Position numbers and translations under genes: made by a program | Notes under the pieces: model-generated | What the model saw: only the letters and a program-made list of their open reading frames with translations | Databases searched by the model: none | Told to the model about the DNA's origin: nothing | DNA from: Batkoa obscura | Lineage: Eukaryota; Entomophthoromycota; Entomophthoromycetes; Entomophthorales; Batkoaceae | Length of the DNA stretch: 58,258 bases | Assembly: GCA_030770535.1 (NCBI GenBank) | Contig: JASVEC010000100.1 | Span: forward strand, 1-58,258 | Direction: 5' to 3' | Shown: piece after piece, positions 45,910 to 58,199 of the stretch | Layout: each line of letters opens with the position of its first letter | Numbering within the stretch: position 1 is the stretch's first letter

Positions 45910-48533
45910 TTAAACAAACGAAAGTAGCCAGGCAGACTTAGGGGAGGTAATATGTGGCTTTAGGGAGACTTTAGAACTTGTTTTAAAATTAATTAAAAAT
46001 GATTTATAATTGTTAATCTTTTCTTGAATCAAATCCAAATCTTTCATAGTCAAATTGATTGTCAATAAACGATTAAAATGTTCTTCATTACATACCATCA
46101 GCTTCTTCATATAATCAACAGTCTGGTACAGTTGCTTAAATAATCTATTGAGTTTATACTGTACCATTTCATTGATTAATATATTATCTATGCCATCATA
46201 TGGTTTACTGTTATCACCATTTATACTATTATCGTTATATCCATTCATGCTATCACTGCCATTTCTGTTATTGTTGCCGCTGCTCTTATTCCTATCATTG
46301 CTAACTAAATCTTGATAAACCTCGAGTTTACCTTTTAAGTCATCAAACATCAGATAATCTAAATTATATTTAACATTTAAAAACGCTTGAAATCTCAATT
46401 GGTATTTTAATTCATCCTTTTCATTCAAATTAATTTTGTTTTCCCTAAATGGACCTTCAACTACTTGATAGTGGATTAACAGTGACAATATAATGTTAAT
46501 GATCTCACATAACTTTAACTGTAACTGTGCATAAATGAGGTGTAATAAGTGATGATTGGCTCTTCCCATACTTTCATCATCGTGAACCCTATTATCATTA
46601 TGTCCACTATGTTTGTAATTACTATTCTGTTTAATTAAACTGATCAGATATTGCATACTTTGATTCCATGTATTTATCTTTAATAGTTTATAATAAAAAT
46701 TAATTTGTTGTTTTAATAAACATTCCATTTGAAAATAAATAAAGATGTATTCATAATGGCTATACAATTGTAAATCAAACCCAATCTTTAGATAATTGAT
46801 CATAGAATCATACTGATGAAGATATAAATAAACATTTAAATCGTTAATTCCTAAATTAAATTCATTTTTGAAATGTAATAATTCCTTATTATCTTCAGTG
46901 AAATCCATTTTTAAACATAAATCGTGCATTTGATTTGTAAACTCTGTTTGATCGTATTTAAGTTGGTTAAACAGTCTCAAATACTTTTTTAATAATCTAT
47001 ATTGTCGACTGCGATTTTTGATTAGTAATTGATATTGATGTAATATAAATTGACTCAACTTAAAATTGAATTCCATGAAAATCTCATGCATCTTTTGCAT
47101 CACTTGTTCATTTTTATACTTATTAAAGTACTCTATAATTACATATAGGTTCGGATAGTAATATCTCAATACTTCCCTACTTATATTTATTAACCCTAGT
47201 TTACCTACATAATCTTAATATTCATAAACAAAATTCATTTTATTACAATATTTTACCTAAAAAATGTCGATCATAATAAATCGCGGTTGATAAAAAGGAC
47301 CTTGATATTGCTGAAGTTTTTGGATGTTTTTCCGAAAATTGCCTAATCAAATTATTTAAATGTAAACTTGATTTATAATGGATAATTTCTGTAGTAAAAA
47401 TCAATTCTTTGATTAGCTCAATAAATTGGTCATAACTATCTTTAAGATTCATTTGTTGAATTTTTCTTGGTGGACAATTGATGTTTAATAAACAAATCAG
47501 ATTGGGATCAAATGCTTTTGTTAATTTTGATTGCGTATTATTCATGCTAAATTCGATCTTAAACTCATTTTCCATCAAATATTTCAATTTAATCAAGTTC
47601 TTATTACTATCTGGATATCCCTCACAATACAATAAACTCAAGCAGTTGATACTCTTTAAAAAATATTTTCTCTTCTGGATCCTTAGTTTACACTGTTTTA
47701 GTATCTCCTTTTCTTCTATATTTGATTTTCTATCTTTTATTTTGCTATATTCTGAAATCAAATACTCCACTTCATCCAACCATTTAATACTCTGTTGTAT
47801 TGTTATTTCTGGATAAAAACTGAGACCTGTTTTATTAGTTGAAAAATCCTCTTCTTCATATCCATATCCTTTGATAAATTCAGACCATATCAATTGACAA
47901 CTCTTTATACATCCCATAATATACACTTTTAATACCATTAGATAAAACTCGCTTAGTTCAATATCGTTTTTGAAGTTTAGATCATACATTTTAGAGGTTA
48001 GTATTGGTAATTGGTTTACTTTCCTTACATAATGGCATGTATATATCGTCTGCCCTAAGGAATAACCCGAAAACCAAGTTAACTAAATATATTTAATAAA
48101 CCTTAATATTATAATAGTAAGTTTACTTCATAGCAAAACAAATCATCCATAAGATAAAGTAATTGGTTTAAAGTAATAACTTGATGTACGTCATAGCTTT
48201 GAATTGGGTTTAATTTTGTTTCTTGGTTTTCGCTTTCTACTGTTAAATTCAAGCCAGAGTCCATCTTTGGGTCCATTATCTTATTATTTGTTAAATATAC
48301 CCTTTTAATTTAATAATACAATTTTATCTACCTCTATTACCGACATGGCTTCTATCAATGAGAAATTATCTCCATGGATTAGCTCTCCAACTTGCAAGTC
48401 TAAATGTTATCAAATTCAACTATTGTCTCTAATTTATAAAATAAACCCATTTACCGTCACACGCATCAAATAGCAGCTGTGTACAATCCTCAAATTTTGT
48501 TTGATGAAAATGGTTTAAATTATTATAACTCAT
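45910..48533 (-). CDS. MAK10: NatC N-terminal acetyltransferase auxiliary subunit NAA35/Mak10
   Basis: Auxiliary subunit of the ribosome-associated NatC complex, which acetylates Met-hydrophobic N termini. N-terminal signature blocks lie in separate small exons: FEDCTQLLFDACD, LQVGELIHGDNFSLIEAMSV, then MDPKMDSGLNL, the hallmark MDPKMD motif of the family. FSGYSLGQTIYTCHYVRK and LSEFYLMVLKVYIMGCIKSC follow. The rest is long, helical and poorly conserved, with an Asn/Ser/Gly-rich insert near 46230-46330. Start ATG at 48533, stop at 45910, total about 750 residues, usual for the family. Introns lie near 48130, 48290-48330, 48410-48460, 47995-48110 and 47170-47256. It is divergent from the TFIP11-like gene with about 185 bp between starts. 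Confidence 0.85.
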
Positions 48534-48718
48534 TCCACAATTCCTTTATTTTCTCTAAATAATTAAAACAAGCCACAAATAAATATTTTTCCATTTTTTT
48601 AATACTGTTATAAAGTTACTTAAAGTTAATAGTTGATTGGCTGAACGATAATTTGTATTCATTTTCAAGCTTGAAGAGATTAATTTTTAGCATCTGTAAT
48701 CTTAATATAAAAAATAGC

Positions 48719-51200
48719 ATGTCAAGCTCAGAAAACGAAGAATATACAACAGGAAGAAGATTTAGGAAGAGAGATAAAGATGATGATATATATGGTATCT
48801 TTGGAGAAGAAGAAGAAGAAGAGATAGATACAAGAAATAGAAATTTAACAGAGTAAATATTTTAATTCATTAATTAAAGAAGACTAAATTTCTATTAGCC
48901 CAGTTGAGTTTGTCGTGCCCAATGATGATGACAGCGAAGAAGAAATTAGAATGAATTTTAGTAAAGAGGAATTAAGCGAAGAAGAGGATACTCATATGGG
49001 TTTTGGTAGAGAAGAGTTAAATGATGATGATGTACGAGTGAGCTTTAGTAACAACAATATAATTGAGAAAAAAGAGGAAGGAAATTATCAACCTAGTTTC
49101 AAAAAGAATAAAGTAATGAACAAAAAGAAATTTCAACAACCAAAACAAGTAGATAGAGATTTTGGCGCATTTTTAAAACATGATAAGAAAAAAACAGTAC
49201 TTAAAATGATGGAAAAGATGGGGTTTAATAAAGTAAATTTGTCTTTTATATATATTAAATAATGCTAATAGATGTTTTTTTAGAATGAAGGTTTAGGTAA
49301 AGATGGTACAGGTAGGATAGCACCTATTGAAGTGAAAGTTCGAAATAAAAATATGGGGTTGGGTTTTAATGGATTCCGAGAAAGAGTAGATGGTAATTTT
49401 AATGAAGAGGAAGAGGTAGAAGAGGTTAAAGAAAGGAAGCCAAATAAAATTCAAAAGCCTACAGTGATGTATCCAAACCTAGATCACATCATTAAAAGTG
49501 TTGAACAAAGGAGAGAAAATAATGAAAAGGATGAAAATTTGATTAAGGATGTTAACGTTATTTTGGAGGTTACTAAGAAAGAATTGTTAGATATTTACAA
49601 TGAAAAGAAACTGCTGAATTTACAACTGAATAATTATCAGCTAGAAAAAGAAAATGTATACAACTTTATCCATAAATATCAAGTAGAAATGAATTATTTT
49701 GATCAAATTAAAAGATTTATTTTGAATATTAATGGTATGGAAGGCAGCAGTAACAGCGATGATGAACTAAGTATTACCAATAAAAAACTAAGTGAGCTAA
49801 ATGAAATATTACTATCAATTATCAACTCAAACTCAGAATATTTAAACGCTATTTATGTTAAAATCCAATTTATAGCAGTTAATATAATACAAGATAAAGT
49901 AAGTTTAATCTCAACTTTATTTAATAACTAACTAACGGTTTTAGTTTAAGCTTTATTTAAAACAATTTAATTTTGATCAAATGGATCCAAATTTACTACA
50001 ATTATTTGAGTTGATTTTAAATTACCCACTATTATTTAAAGTCAATAATAGTAACACTGTTGAGAATGAAAATGGCAATGAAGAGTAAGTGGCTATTATA
50101 CATACTATTACTTTGATGTTTATTTAATACTTTATTACCTTAGTTCTAACAATATCTATTCTCCATTTGATTATTTAGTATTCAATGAATTTTTACCTGT
50201 TTTAAAGCAAACTATTAGGTAAGTTATAGCTATACATATATAAATAAGTAGTTAATAATAATATTTTAATAGTGATAAAATGGATCAAAGGATGGATCAA
50301 GATGACAAAATCATACAGTTTTTACAAGGCTGGGAACCTTTGTTTTGTGCTTCAATATTTCAAATAATTATGAACGATATTATTGTACCAAATTTAATTT
50401 CCAATTTGAATTTCAAGTTTGCTATCCATTATTATTTATTTCCTTGGCTGCCATTATTAAGTAAAGAGTTTATCTTTAATAGTATTTGAATTGAGTTAAA
50501 TTAATTTATTGTTATTAGGTAACAAAGATAAACATAAGCGACATAATGAATGGCCAAAAGAGTTAATAAAAGCAGTTAAAAAATGGATTGCAAAAGCAAT
50601 TGAAAAGTGGGAGCCAGCAGATAAAAAAGAAGACTTATTACAGTTAATATTACCTTGGAGAGAAGTAATTGTTATTATTGTTATTTAGTAATTTCGTATT
50701 TACATTTATTGTTGTTAGATATTAGATAGAAGTACTTTTGATAAGTTGATGGTTAATAACTTAATACCAAGATTGGAAGATATATTAAAACGGCATTTTG
50801 ATATTAATCCGAGTGAACAAGACTTAAGTAAGTTTACAATGATTATAATAATAGTATAATAATAATAATAATATTTTAGATTTATTTAATCTGCTATTAT
50901 CCTTTAAAGACATAATATCATTCAATGACTTTGATTCGTTGTTATCAGCTGCCATCTTTAAAAAATGGCTATCTACTTTAGATATGTGGTTGGATATGGA
51001 CCCCCCTATGATGGAATTATTTCGATGGTAATTTGTTATTATTTGGTCTAATGAAATCATTATTAATTTATTCGTTTACAAGGTATACGTATTGGAAGTC
51101 TTTAGTACCAAAAGATATAATAAAAGAGGGTCAACAGGTGAACGACAAGTTGAGAGTGGGATTGTTAACAATTTTAAATTATATGAATAATAATAATTAA
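48719..51200 (+). CDS. G-patch splicing factor TFIP11/Ntr1 (Spp382)
   Basis: Activator of the Prp43 helicase in spliceosome disassembly. N-terminal acidic region with RRFRKRDKDDDIYGIFGE and DPVEFVVP (typical TIP N-terminal domain), then the G-patch split by an intron: FLKHDKKKTVLKMMEKMGFN and NEGLGKDGTGRIAPIEVKVR, continuing NKNMGLGFNGF. The GCFC-type C-terminal region has HYYLFPWLPLL, the WPKELIKAVKKWIAKAIEKW block, LILPWREVLD, PRLEDIL and LDMWLDMDPPMMELFRWYTY, ending NNNN at 51200. The ATG at 48719 gives MSSSENEEY; the open frame upstream lacks ATG. At least eight introns, many below 60 nt. Divergent from NAA35. Confidence 0.88.
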
Positions 51201-51270
51201 AGATTGTAATACTTTGCTTCGAAATTAACATCATAAATTTTGGCTAAAATAAAAAAATTACTAACAAAAT

Positions 51271-51691
51271 TTATATTACAACATTAAATTTACTGATTTT
51301 TTTTACTTTAATAAATTTTCGGCGGCAGTCTATTCTGTCTAAAGATATCAAACCATGGATGTGTAAGTTGTCACCTAGGTTCAATGGCTGATATTCTTTT
51401 TTGTTATTTGTCCATAAAATACAGTTTATGAATTCGGTACTATCATCAACTAAATATGAAGTGGAAATAAATTTCATTATTAACATCAATTACTATTATT
51501 AATTTACTTTTAAATTGAACATGCTTTGATTTATAATCCAACTCTATTAAAGTGCCAAAGAACTGGCATTGGTAGATATATCCATTTTTATATATAAAAT
51601 GATGTTTATCTAGTAATATTAAGATTATTTTAGCATCAATACTATTTGTTTATCTATTTCACTTACTATCTCCAAAATATTTAAATTCCAA
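51271..51691 (-). CDS. Stn1-like OB-fold telomere protein (partial model)
   Basis: Two minus-strand exons join cleanly: KHHFIYKNGYIYQCQFFGTL with IELDYKSKHVQFK, a 58-nt intron, then IDDSTEFINCILWTNNKKEY and LNLGDNLHIHGLISLDRIDC plus RRKFIKVKKISKFNVVI and stop. The pattern G-T-(14)-[VI]-D-D-S-T-x-x-I-x-C-x-x-W followed by G-D-x-x-x-[IV]-x-G-x-[IL]-x-x-x-R is that of the Stn1 OB fold of the telomere-capping CST complex. A further upstream exon (FIIEINHLEFKYFGD, about 51690-51735) seems to belong, but I find no ATG between it and the neighbouring gene, so the 5' end is unresolved. RPA2-like OB proteins are the alternative. Confidence 0.55.
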
Positions 51692-51780
51692 ATGATTAAT
51701 TTCAATAATAAACAATTTTTTAATGCTAAAAAAAGCTATTACTTAATTTGTTTATTTTTGTTTAAACTAAAAGTTTTGAT

Positions 51781-52923
51781 TTACTTTTTATTATTTACTA
51801 TATCATTACTATCATTATTAAAACCACTAGAATCCACTTTATTAGCACTTTTTCCCTTACTTGAATTACCGTAGCTCACACTATCACTATCCTTATCTAT
51901 ATTTATGATTCCAATTTCGTAATTTTGGGCATTATTGTTAAAATGATTTATACGAACTTTCTCACTATATACACTCTGCTTGCTTAATTTTAGTAGCCCA
52001 GTATTTCCTGAATCGATGCGCTTAATCTTATCCTTAGCTTCTTCAATGCTACCTACCCTTTTGATTTGTTCATATCTTTTCCTTTTATATGCTTTACTTC
52101 CAATTATATAAATCTTATTAATTTTATTCTGTTCATAAATAGCGTCGTCGTCTTCAATCATTATCTTTTTGTTTTCTAGCTTATCTCTTTCTTTCTGTTC
52201 CTTTTTCTTTTGCGCTATGTTTTTTAAATACTTTCTTATTGCTTCTAATTGCTTTTGATGTTCTTTTTGTTCTTCCTTCTTCTCAACATTTTCTTCTTTC
52301 TTTTTCTTTTTATTCTCATTACTGCTTTGCTCCTTTTCATTATCGTTACCTTGCTTTTCCTCCTCCTCTCTGTCCTCATCACTTCTCATTCCTTTTATTT
52401 TATTTGCCATCTTTTTAAATACAGAACTTACTACCAATAAATCGCTTTTCGTTTTTTCATTCATCTTATCATCTGTTATTTCTTTTTCAAAATCGGTTGG
52501 ATATTCTTTTAATATGGTTATCTCACTTTCTTTTGTATTGCTTTTGTTATTCATTTCTTCATGTTTTTTGATTTCGCCAGTATTATTTATTTCCTTTCTC
52601 ACATTCCCTTTGCTCTTGATATCATTCATACCAATTCCGTTTGCGGCTGACGTACTATCATCCTTACTTATATTGTCTTTACTTACTTCATTTTCGTTTG
52701 TGCTTTCCCCAACACTCGCAGTAACCATTGCTTTCTTACTTTGCTTTAATGTTTTATGATATTCTGTCAAAATCTTTGTTAAATTAGAAAGTCCTTTTCT
52801 ATCTTGAGTATTGATATCACTCAATGATCTTTTAGTTGCATCTCCCTCTTTCATTTTGTTCCCATTAAGATCACTCCTTGTTACTTTTACTTCCTGCCTT
52901 TCTTTACTATTTGATGGCCCCAT
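51781..52923 (-). CDS. Lys/Glu-rich coiled-coil protein, unrecognised
   Basis: A single open frame of 380 codons with no family I recognise. The N-terminal third is Ser/Thr/Asn/Lys-rich; residues about 180-260 are almost only Lys, Glu, Asp and Gln (for example KKKKEENVEKKEEQKEHQKQ), which predicts a long charged helix or coiled coil; LEAIRKYLKNIAQKKKEQKE is the most regular part. The C-terminal region is mixed (IYIIGSKAYKRKRYEQIKRV, then IEEAKDKIKRIDSGNTGLLK). It begins MGPSNSK; proline at position 3 argues against myristoylation. A length this great is unlikely by chance here, so I keep it as a gene, but introns could alter its ends. It lies directly upstream of the Stn1-like gene, with about 50-90 bp between. 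Confidence 0.6.
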   Translation of the reverse strand: MGPSNSKERQEVKVTRSDLNGNKMKEGDATKRSLSDINTQDRKGLSNLTKILTEYHKTLKQSKKAMVTASVGESTNENEVSKDNISKDDSTSAANGIGMNDIKSKGNVRKEINNTGEIKKHEEMNNKSNTKESEITILKEYPTDFEKEITDDKMNEKTKSDLLVVSSVFKKMANKIKGMRSDEDREEEEKQGNDNEKEQSSNENKKKKKEENVEKKEEQKEHQKQLEAIRKYLKNIAQKKKEQKERDKLENKKIMIEDDDAIYEQNKINKIYIIGSKAYKRKRYEQIKRVGSIEEAKDKIKRIDSGNTGLLKLSKQSVYSEKVRINHFNNNAQNYEIGIINIDKDSDSVSYGNSSKGKSANKVDSSGFNNDSNDIVNNKK

Positions 52924-54206
52924 TTTTTAAGGTACTTCTGTTTGTTGAACGATATTATTGAAATTTCAATTTAAAGGCTGGATTCAATAAATTAGCCTTC
53001 GTTTTTAATATTTTATTGTTATTTTTATGGATCTTATTGGTTGCTACGGATTTTAAATATTGCTTAACAGTCATTGAGATATATAATAATTAGACAATAA
53101 GCTATTAAGCTATGATAAAATGCTGGTATTTAATACTACACCAGATTGCAACCTTAAAAGTTAGAATTATTAATAATAGTTATATATTGTTCTAAAATTT
53201 GTTGTTAAGCACCCTATTATTAATAGATATAGATTGTTGCTAAAACTAATATTTGTAGTCTTTTATTATAGAAAAGTCCTTACAGTGATCTATCCAACTA
53301 TCACTCATTCTCTATCTAGAAGCAAAAATAAAGCTGGAAAGAAGAGAATAATTTTTATTGTTTGTAAAAATTTAGCATGTACAATAATATACTAATGCTT
53401 GTCCCCCAATAGCCATCATAGTTGTAGAGTATTATTTCAAATAAAAATTTAATAATAGTCAGGTTAAAGTATTTCATAAGTTAATTTGTAGTTTTATTGT
53501 ATTGAGGTTGATGCTATTACTTAAAACATAAGGACTTATTTATATTCGGGCATTGTCCTAAAGTGTAAACAGCAACTTACTGTTTTCTTATTTTCTACTT
53601 GTTTTATATTTTTATGCTTTTCTTGCTTAATTTTCTTGCTTTACGCTTCCTTGTTTTAAAGCTATGTAGCATTAAATAATATTTAAATTTAGGGGGCTTA
53701 AAATTAAAACTAGTACCTATTTAACCAATAATCTCTCTGCCTAGTAAAAATGCTAAAGTAATGGAAATAGCTTATTTTTTATAAAAGTTTAAAGAAATAA
53801 CTTTATTTAAATTTAAACACTTGATAATGTTATTTTAATTTTTTTTATATTTTTTTAGGATATGATAAAGCAGTAATATTTTAGTATATAGTAACGTTAC
53901 TGTTTTTGAGCCGAATATGTGTGGTGAAGGAGTTAAATTGATACTTGACCAATCACACTATTATTATAGCTAAAACCAGTAAAGTCGTAGGTCAATTTCT
54001 TGTGCTGTTTTTTGGTTAAATATTGAAATAATATAAATGCAATTTGTTGTTATTGCCCAATCATTATTCAGTGAACCACCAATGATTTGCAGTTTAAACA
54101 ATGAATTTCAATTTTGGCTTTTGGAATGCTTAGTACTTAACAATAAATTAGAAAATAAGAAATTTAACGCTTTTTATTTTTTTGTTTATTTTATAAATTT
54201 AATTAT
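52924..54206. other. Divergent intergenic region, nothing recognised
   Basis: About 1.3 kb between the starts of the charged protein gene and the Cut8/STS1 gene. One small open frame (54037-54456) overlaps the start of the next gene in another frame and is not supported. No repeat element copy found. Confidence 0.45.
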
Positions 54207-55187
54207 ATGGCCACTCATCAACCAGTTTTTGGAGCTTTCGGCACAAGTACTTCTAGTATCAATCAAAATACTTTTAATTTCGCCTCTCAAAGTACTCAAG
54301 AAGTTCAACATGCTCCTGAATCCAACAAGCGTTCCTTTTCACCAGAAAATGAAGACTATGGACGTAGAAATAATCAAGAATCAATCAGCTCTCCAGTATC
54401 AAACAATGAACATTTTAATAATACCCCACCAGCCGTGCTTCGTATTAAGGGAATAAAAAAGAGATATCGCAAAGAGTTGGTTTCTCAAAAGACTTTAACT
54501 TATCTTTTAGACTCATTATCAAGAGACGATCTTCTTGAAGTAGTTGAAAAAGTAACTGAAGCTAATCCTGGCTTACGTTCTGACTTTTTAGCTGCTGTTC
54601 CACGTCCAACTATCCAATCGGTATCGTTTGCCTTTTCTAACCTAGAAAAGAGAGTACATGAGTCATTCCCATTTAATAGAGATGGACAAAACAGAGATCG
54701 ATATTCTTTTACTAGAGTTAGGCCAAGATTAATTGAGCTAAGAGTAAGATATTTTTTTGTTTTTATGGACCAAACTAAGTATTAATAGGAATCAATGATA
54801 CAATATGCCGACCACTTTTTTACAGCAGAAAAAGATATGCCAAGTATGATATTCAACTTTTTGAGATTAGCTACAGATTTAGTACATCGGCTACCCAATT
54901 GGGATCATGAGGCAGACAATCAATTCAAAAAAGAATGTTATTTAAAATTAGTAGAATATTGGAATCTAGGTATTGAAATAGCTAGCACTAAAATGAAGGA
55001 AGGAAAATTATTTGGAAGAGCTTTAGTAACTGATTGGGCAACAGATTTAGATCGTCATAATTCTATTTCAAATGGAGAATTTGTTGCGACTATTTATTTA
55101 TTTCAAAATAAGCTAGGATGGGTTATTGGAATCGGCCCTATGCCACATAGTGATAATTTCAGATCATTTCCTAATCATTTGAATTAA
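54207..55187 (+). CDS. STS1: Cut8/STS1 nuclear proteasome tether
   Basis: Homologue of S. pombe Cut8 and yeast Sts1, which hold the 26S proteasome at the nucleus. The N terminus is disordered, with a basic cluster likely to be a nuclear signal (SNKRSFSPENEDYGRR and IKGIKKRYRKEL). The folded part starts TLTYLLDSLSRDDLLEVVEK, then NPGLRSDFLAAVPRPTIQS, SFAFSNLEKRVHESFPF, RPRLIELRESMIQYADHFF, and LVEYWNLGIEIASTKM..LFGRALVTDWATDLDRHN, matching the dimerisation and six-helix domain of Cut8. One short intron (about 54743-54788) joins IELR to ESMIQYAD. About 310 residues. Cut8 is itself a short-lived proteasome substrate in S. pombe through N-terminal lysines. Confidence 0.88.
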
Positions 55188-55497
55188 TATAAGCCTTAGC
55201 TATTATGTAGTAACAATAAGCTATGCTTAATTTTAATTATTTGTATTAAATTTATAAGAGTATTGAATTAGTTTTGTTTAAAAAGCATATTTTTTTAATA
55301 ATAAAAATCACTGTTTAATAAATTTATTTGGACTTAATTGTATTTTTTAAACTGTTTAATCGGTAATTTAAATCCAGGAATAAAGTTGTTTAGAAGAAAA
55401 AGGGGTGATGTAATTAAGCTTAAATACAATCTAAATTATCTTTTTTTACTAAACTATCAAAAAAACTACATAACTAGTGCATTAAATAAGAACTAAA
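55188..55497. other. Intergenic spacer
   Basis: About 310 bp between two genes on the same strand; AT-rich, with nothing recognised. Confidence 0.4.
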
Positions 55498-57453
55498 ATG
55501 AATGGGCAAGAAATAGAGCAACTGAAACAAAACTTTGAAATAGGAATAATAGGAGCAGGAGATATGGGACAACTCTACGCAACTCAGTTTCGTTCAAATG
55601 GTTGGAAAAAGTAAGTTTATGAATTTCAATTTTTTTTAATTTTATACATCTTTAGTATAAACATATGTGATTTGCCTTCCAAGTATGATGAGTTACTATC
55701 AAAATACCCTGGTAAAAAAACCATAACTAATAACACACCTATATAACTTTAAAAAAATATAGTCGGTAGCGGTATCAAAGTATTAAAAGATGGGTATCTA
55801 GTATCACGACAAAGTGATTTTATCATCTATTCTGTAGAAGCAGAGAACCTGGACAAAGTGGTAGGATTATATGGACCAGGTGACTATTATCCTACATTAA
55901 TAAAAAATCGATTAAGCAAATAAATAGCCACTAAAGTAGGTGCTATAGTAGCAGGACAGGTAAGATAAATGTAAAAAATATATGATTAATTATAGTTTCA
56001 TAAATACCTAGACTTCAGTAAAGGCACCTGAGATTGCGGCTTTTGAAAAATACTTACCAAAAGATGTGGAGATAATTACTTGTCACTCTATGCACGGACC
56101 TAAGATTAATCCTGTAGAGCAGCCATTAGTAAGACAATTAAGTAACAGCTTAAATAAGGATTTAAACTTTAAAAGGCATTCATTGAGTATCGAAATAGTG
56201 AAAAAAGTAAAAAGATAATCTTAGAAGTATTGAAGAGTCTCAAATCCAACTTAATTGAGTTGAACTACAAAGAACACGATGAGTAATCATTTTGTTTCAA
56301 TTTTAATTTCATTTAATCCACTACAGTATCACTGCTAATACACAAGCTGTAACTCATTTAGCTTTTATAAGGTAACATATGTTGTATTTTTTTTATTTAA
56401 ATTAACGCTGAATAGTATGGGCGCCGCTTGGATGTCACGAAAAATGTTTCCTGTAAGTCAAGATTTCAAATTAATACCAGAACTTAACCACAATATATTT
56501 TAAAGTGGGAAACCAAATCTTATGTTGGAGGGATAGAAAATGCCAAGGTCAATGTTATGCTTCGAATCTTCAGTAACAAATGGCACGTTTATGCAGGTAA
56601 TTGAGCTATTTTGTTGACCTTTATAAATTTTTAATTTTTTGTTAGGTTTGGCTCTTTTGAATCCAAGTGCTAAAAAGCAAGTGTTACAATATGCAGAATC
56701 AGTTAAATCATTGTTTGAGCTTATGATTCAAGAAAAAGAAGATGAGTTTAAGGATAGGATATTGGAAGTAAGCATTTATTAATTAATCATTACATTTATT
56801 CTATACAATATCTTTTATATATATCATTCTTTACATAACTAATTTTTAGGCAGGAAAATATATCTTTAAAGAAAAATTTATGTCTAAAGAAACTTTAAAA
56901 GATTTATTATTATCAAATGATATCTTGGATCAATTTTCAATGGCCAAAGTACCACCTCAAGAAAAGAAACCAAATTCCCATTTATCTTTATTAGCAATAG
57001 TAATTATGATAATTAATGTAATAGGCAATAATATTTAACAATTAATAGGTAGATTCGTGGTATCAAATGAAAATCGATCCCTACAACCATATTGTATGCC
57101 AAACACCTCCATTCAGAGTCTGGTTAGGCATTGTTGAATATTTATTTACTAACTATGAGTTATTAAATGAAACAATGGACTGTGCTTTACATGATAAAGA
57201 AATAAGATTAGATGATTTGAGCGTAAATTTAAACATAAATAATTTAGTAATAATTTGACAATATAACATTCTTATCTAGTTCTTTTCAGCTACACAATCT
57301 TGGGCACAAACGATTAATCTGGGAGTTATGGAATCTTACAAAAAGAAATTTTTAAATATTCAAAATTTTTTCGAATCGAGATTAAAGGAAGGACAATTAA
57401 TGTCAAGTCAAATGTTTGAGTTGATTATTAAGAATACTAAGAAATCGAGTTAA
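55498..57453 (+). CDS. TYR1: Prephenate dehydrogenase (tyrosine biosynthesis)
   Basis: NADP-dependent enzyme converting prephenate to 4-hydroxyphenylpyruvate. The N-terminal Rossmann fold shows IGIIGAGDMGQLYATQFRSN. Further blocks are SDFIIYSVEAENLDKVV, LYGPATKVGAIVAGQTSVKA, PKDVEIITCHSMHGPKINPV, LNYKEHDDITANTQAVTHLA and FISMGAAWMSRKMFPWE, a full match to yeast Tyr1. At least nine small introns. Two contain in-frame stops and must be spliced: 55880-55927 (48 nt, donor GTGACT) joining LYGP to ATKVG, and 56129-56175 (47 nt) joining EQPL to AFIEYR. A further intron with donor GAGTAA joins HDD to ITAN. ATG at 55498, stop at 57453. It shows the organism makes its own tyrosine. Confidence 0.92.
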
Positions 57454-58199
57454 ATAAATTGGTTTTTAGTAGTCGTGATATAATATTAAATGAAACTACT
57501 CAAAATGTTAATTTTTTCTTTATGACTATTTCATTTTTCAGGCTGATTGAATCAGTTATAAATTAGTCTTACTATTTTAATTTTATTTTAATAAAAAATT
57601 AAGTAGCTTATTTATGATAAAAAATTTTAAAAAAATAACTATATACCTTTTAATTATTATTTTGAAACAATTGATACTATAATAAGATGAAAACAGTAAA
57701 ATACAGCTTTTCAAAATTAGTAATGTAAAGGTTTTTAAACAGCGTCTTGCCTCCTACTTTTAATATGGGATTGTTTTTTTTTGGCTTTATCATTTTTCCT
57801 ATCTTTCAAGTGCTATTTGAACAGAAAAATCTATAGTAAAATTTTCAAACATAAGTTACATCCCCATATGTTCCTTTTTTCAGTAATTGTAATTATTATC
57901 TGATTGGTTTTTCAAATTTTTGAAAATTGTAAGAATAGAGGAAAATAATTCGCCAAAAATCGACACGAATTTTAAAAAAAAATGGAGTTGTATAAACAGC
58001 CAATAGTCATAAAAAGACGTAATAGAAACGATCCCAAATTAAAAGTATTAATTCTAAGAATAGATAATATGATTGGGTATTCTATTTTTCTCAATTATCC
58101 AATTACAAAGAAGATAGACTTAACTTTTAAAATAAAAGTATAAATAGAACGACTATTATTATATAATAGTTATTCTTAACATATTGCACCAAAGTTTAA
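57454..58199. other. Intergenic region with one element copy
   Basis: About 750 bp containing the foldback element at 57763-57869. The rest is AT-rich and includes no supported gene. Confidence 0.4.
57763..57869 (-). mobile_element. Short foldback MITE-like element, copy 13
   Basis: About 107 bp, reverse orientation. Starts ATATGGGATTGTTTTTTTTT and ends TTACATCCCCATAT. Interior: TTTCAAGTGCTATTTGAAC and TATAGTAAAATTTTCAAAC. Confidence 0.78.

Noticed and set aside
48653-48718. Upstream extension of the TFIP11-like frame
   Set aside because: The frame is open but contains no ATG before 48719, where MSSSENEEY begins.
52903-52923. N-terminal MG suggesting myristoylation of the charged protein
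   Set aside because: Position 3 is proline, which does not fit the N-myristoyltransferase pattern.
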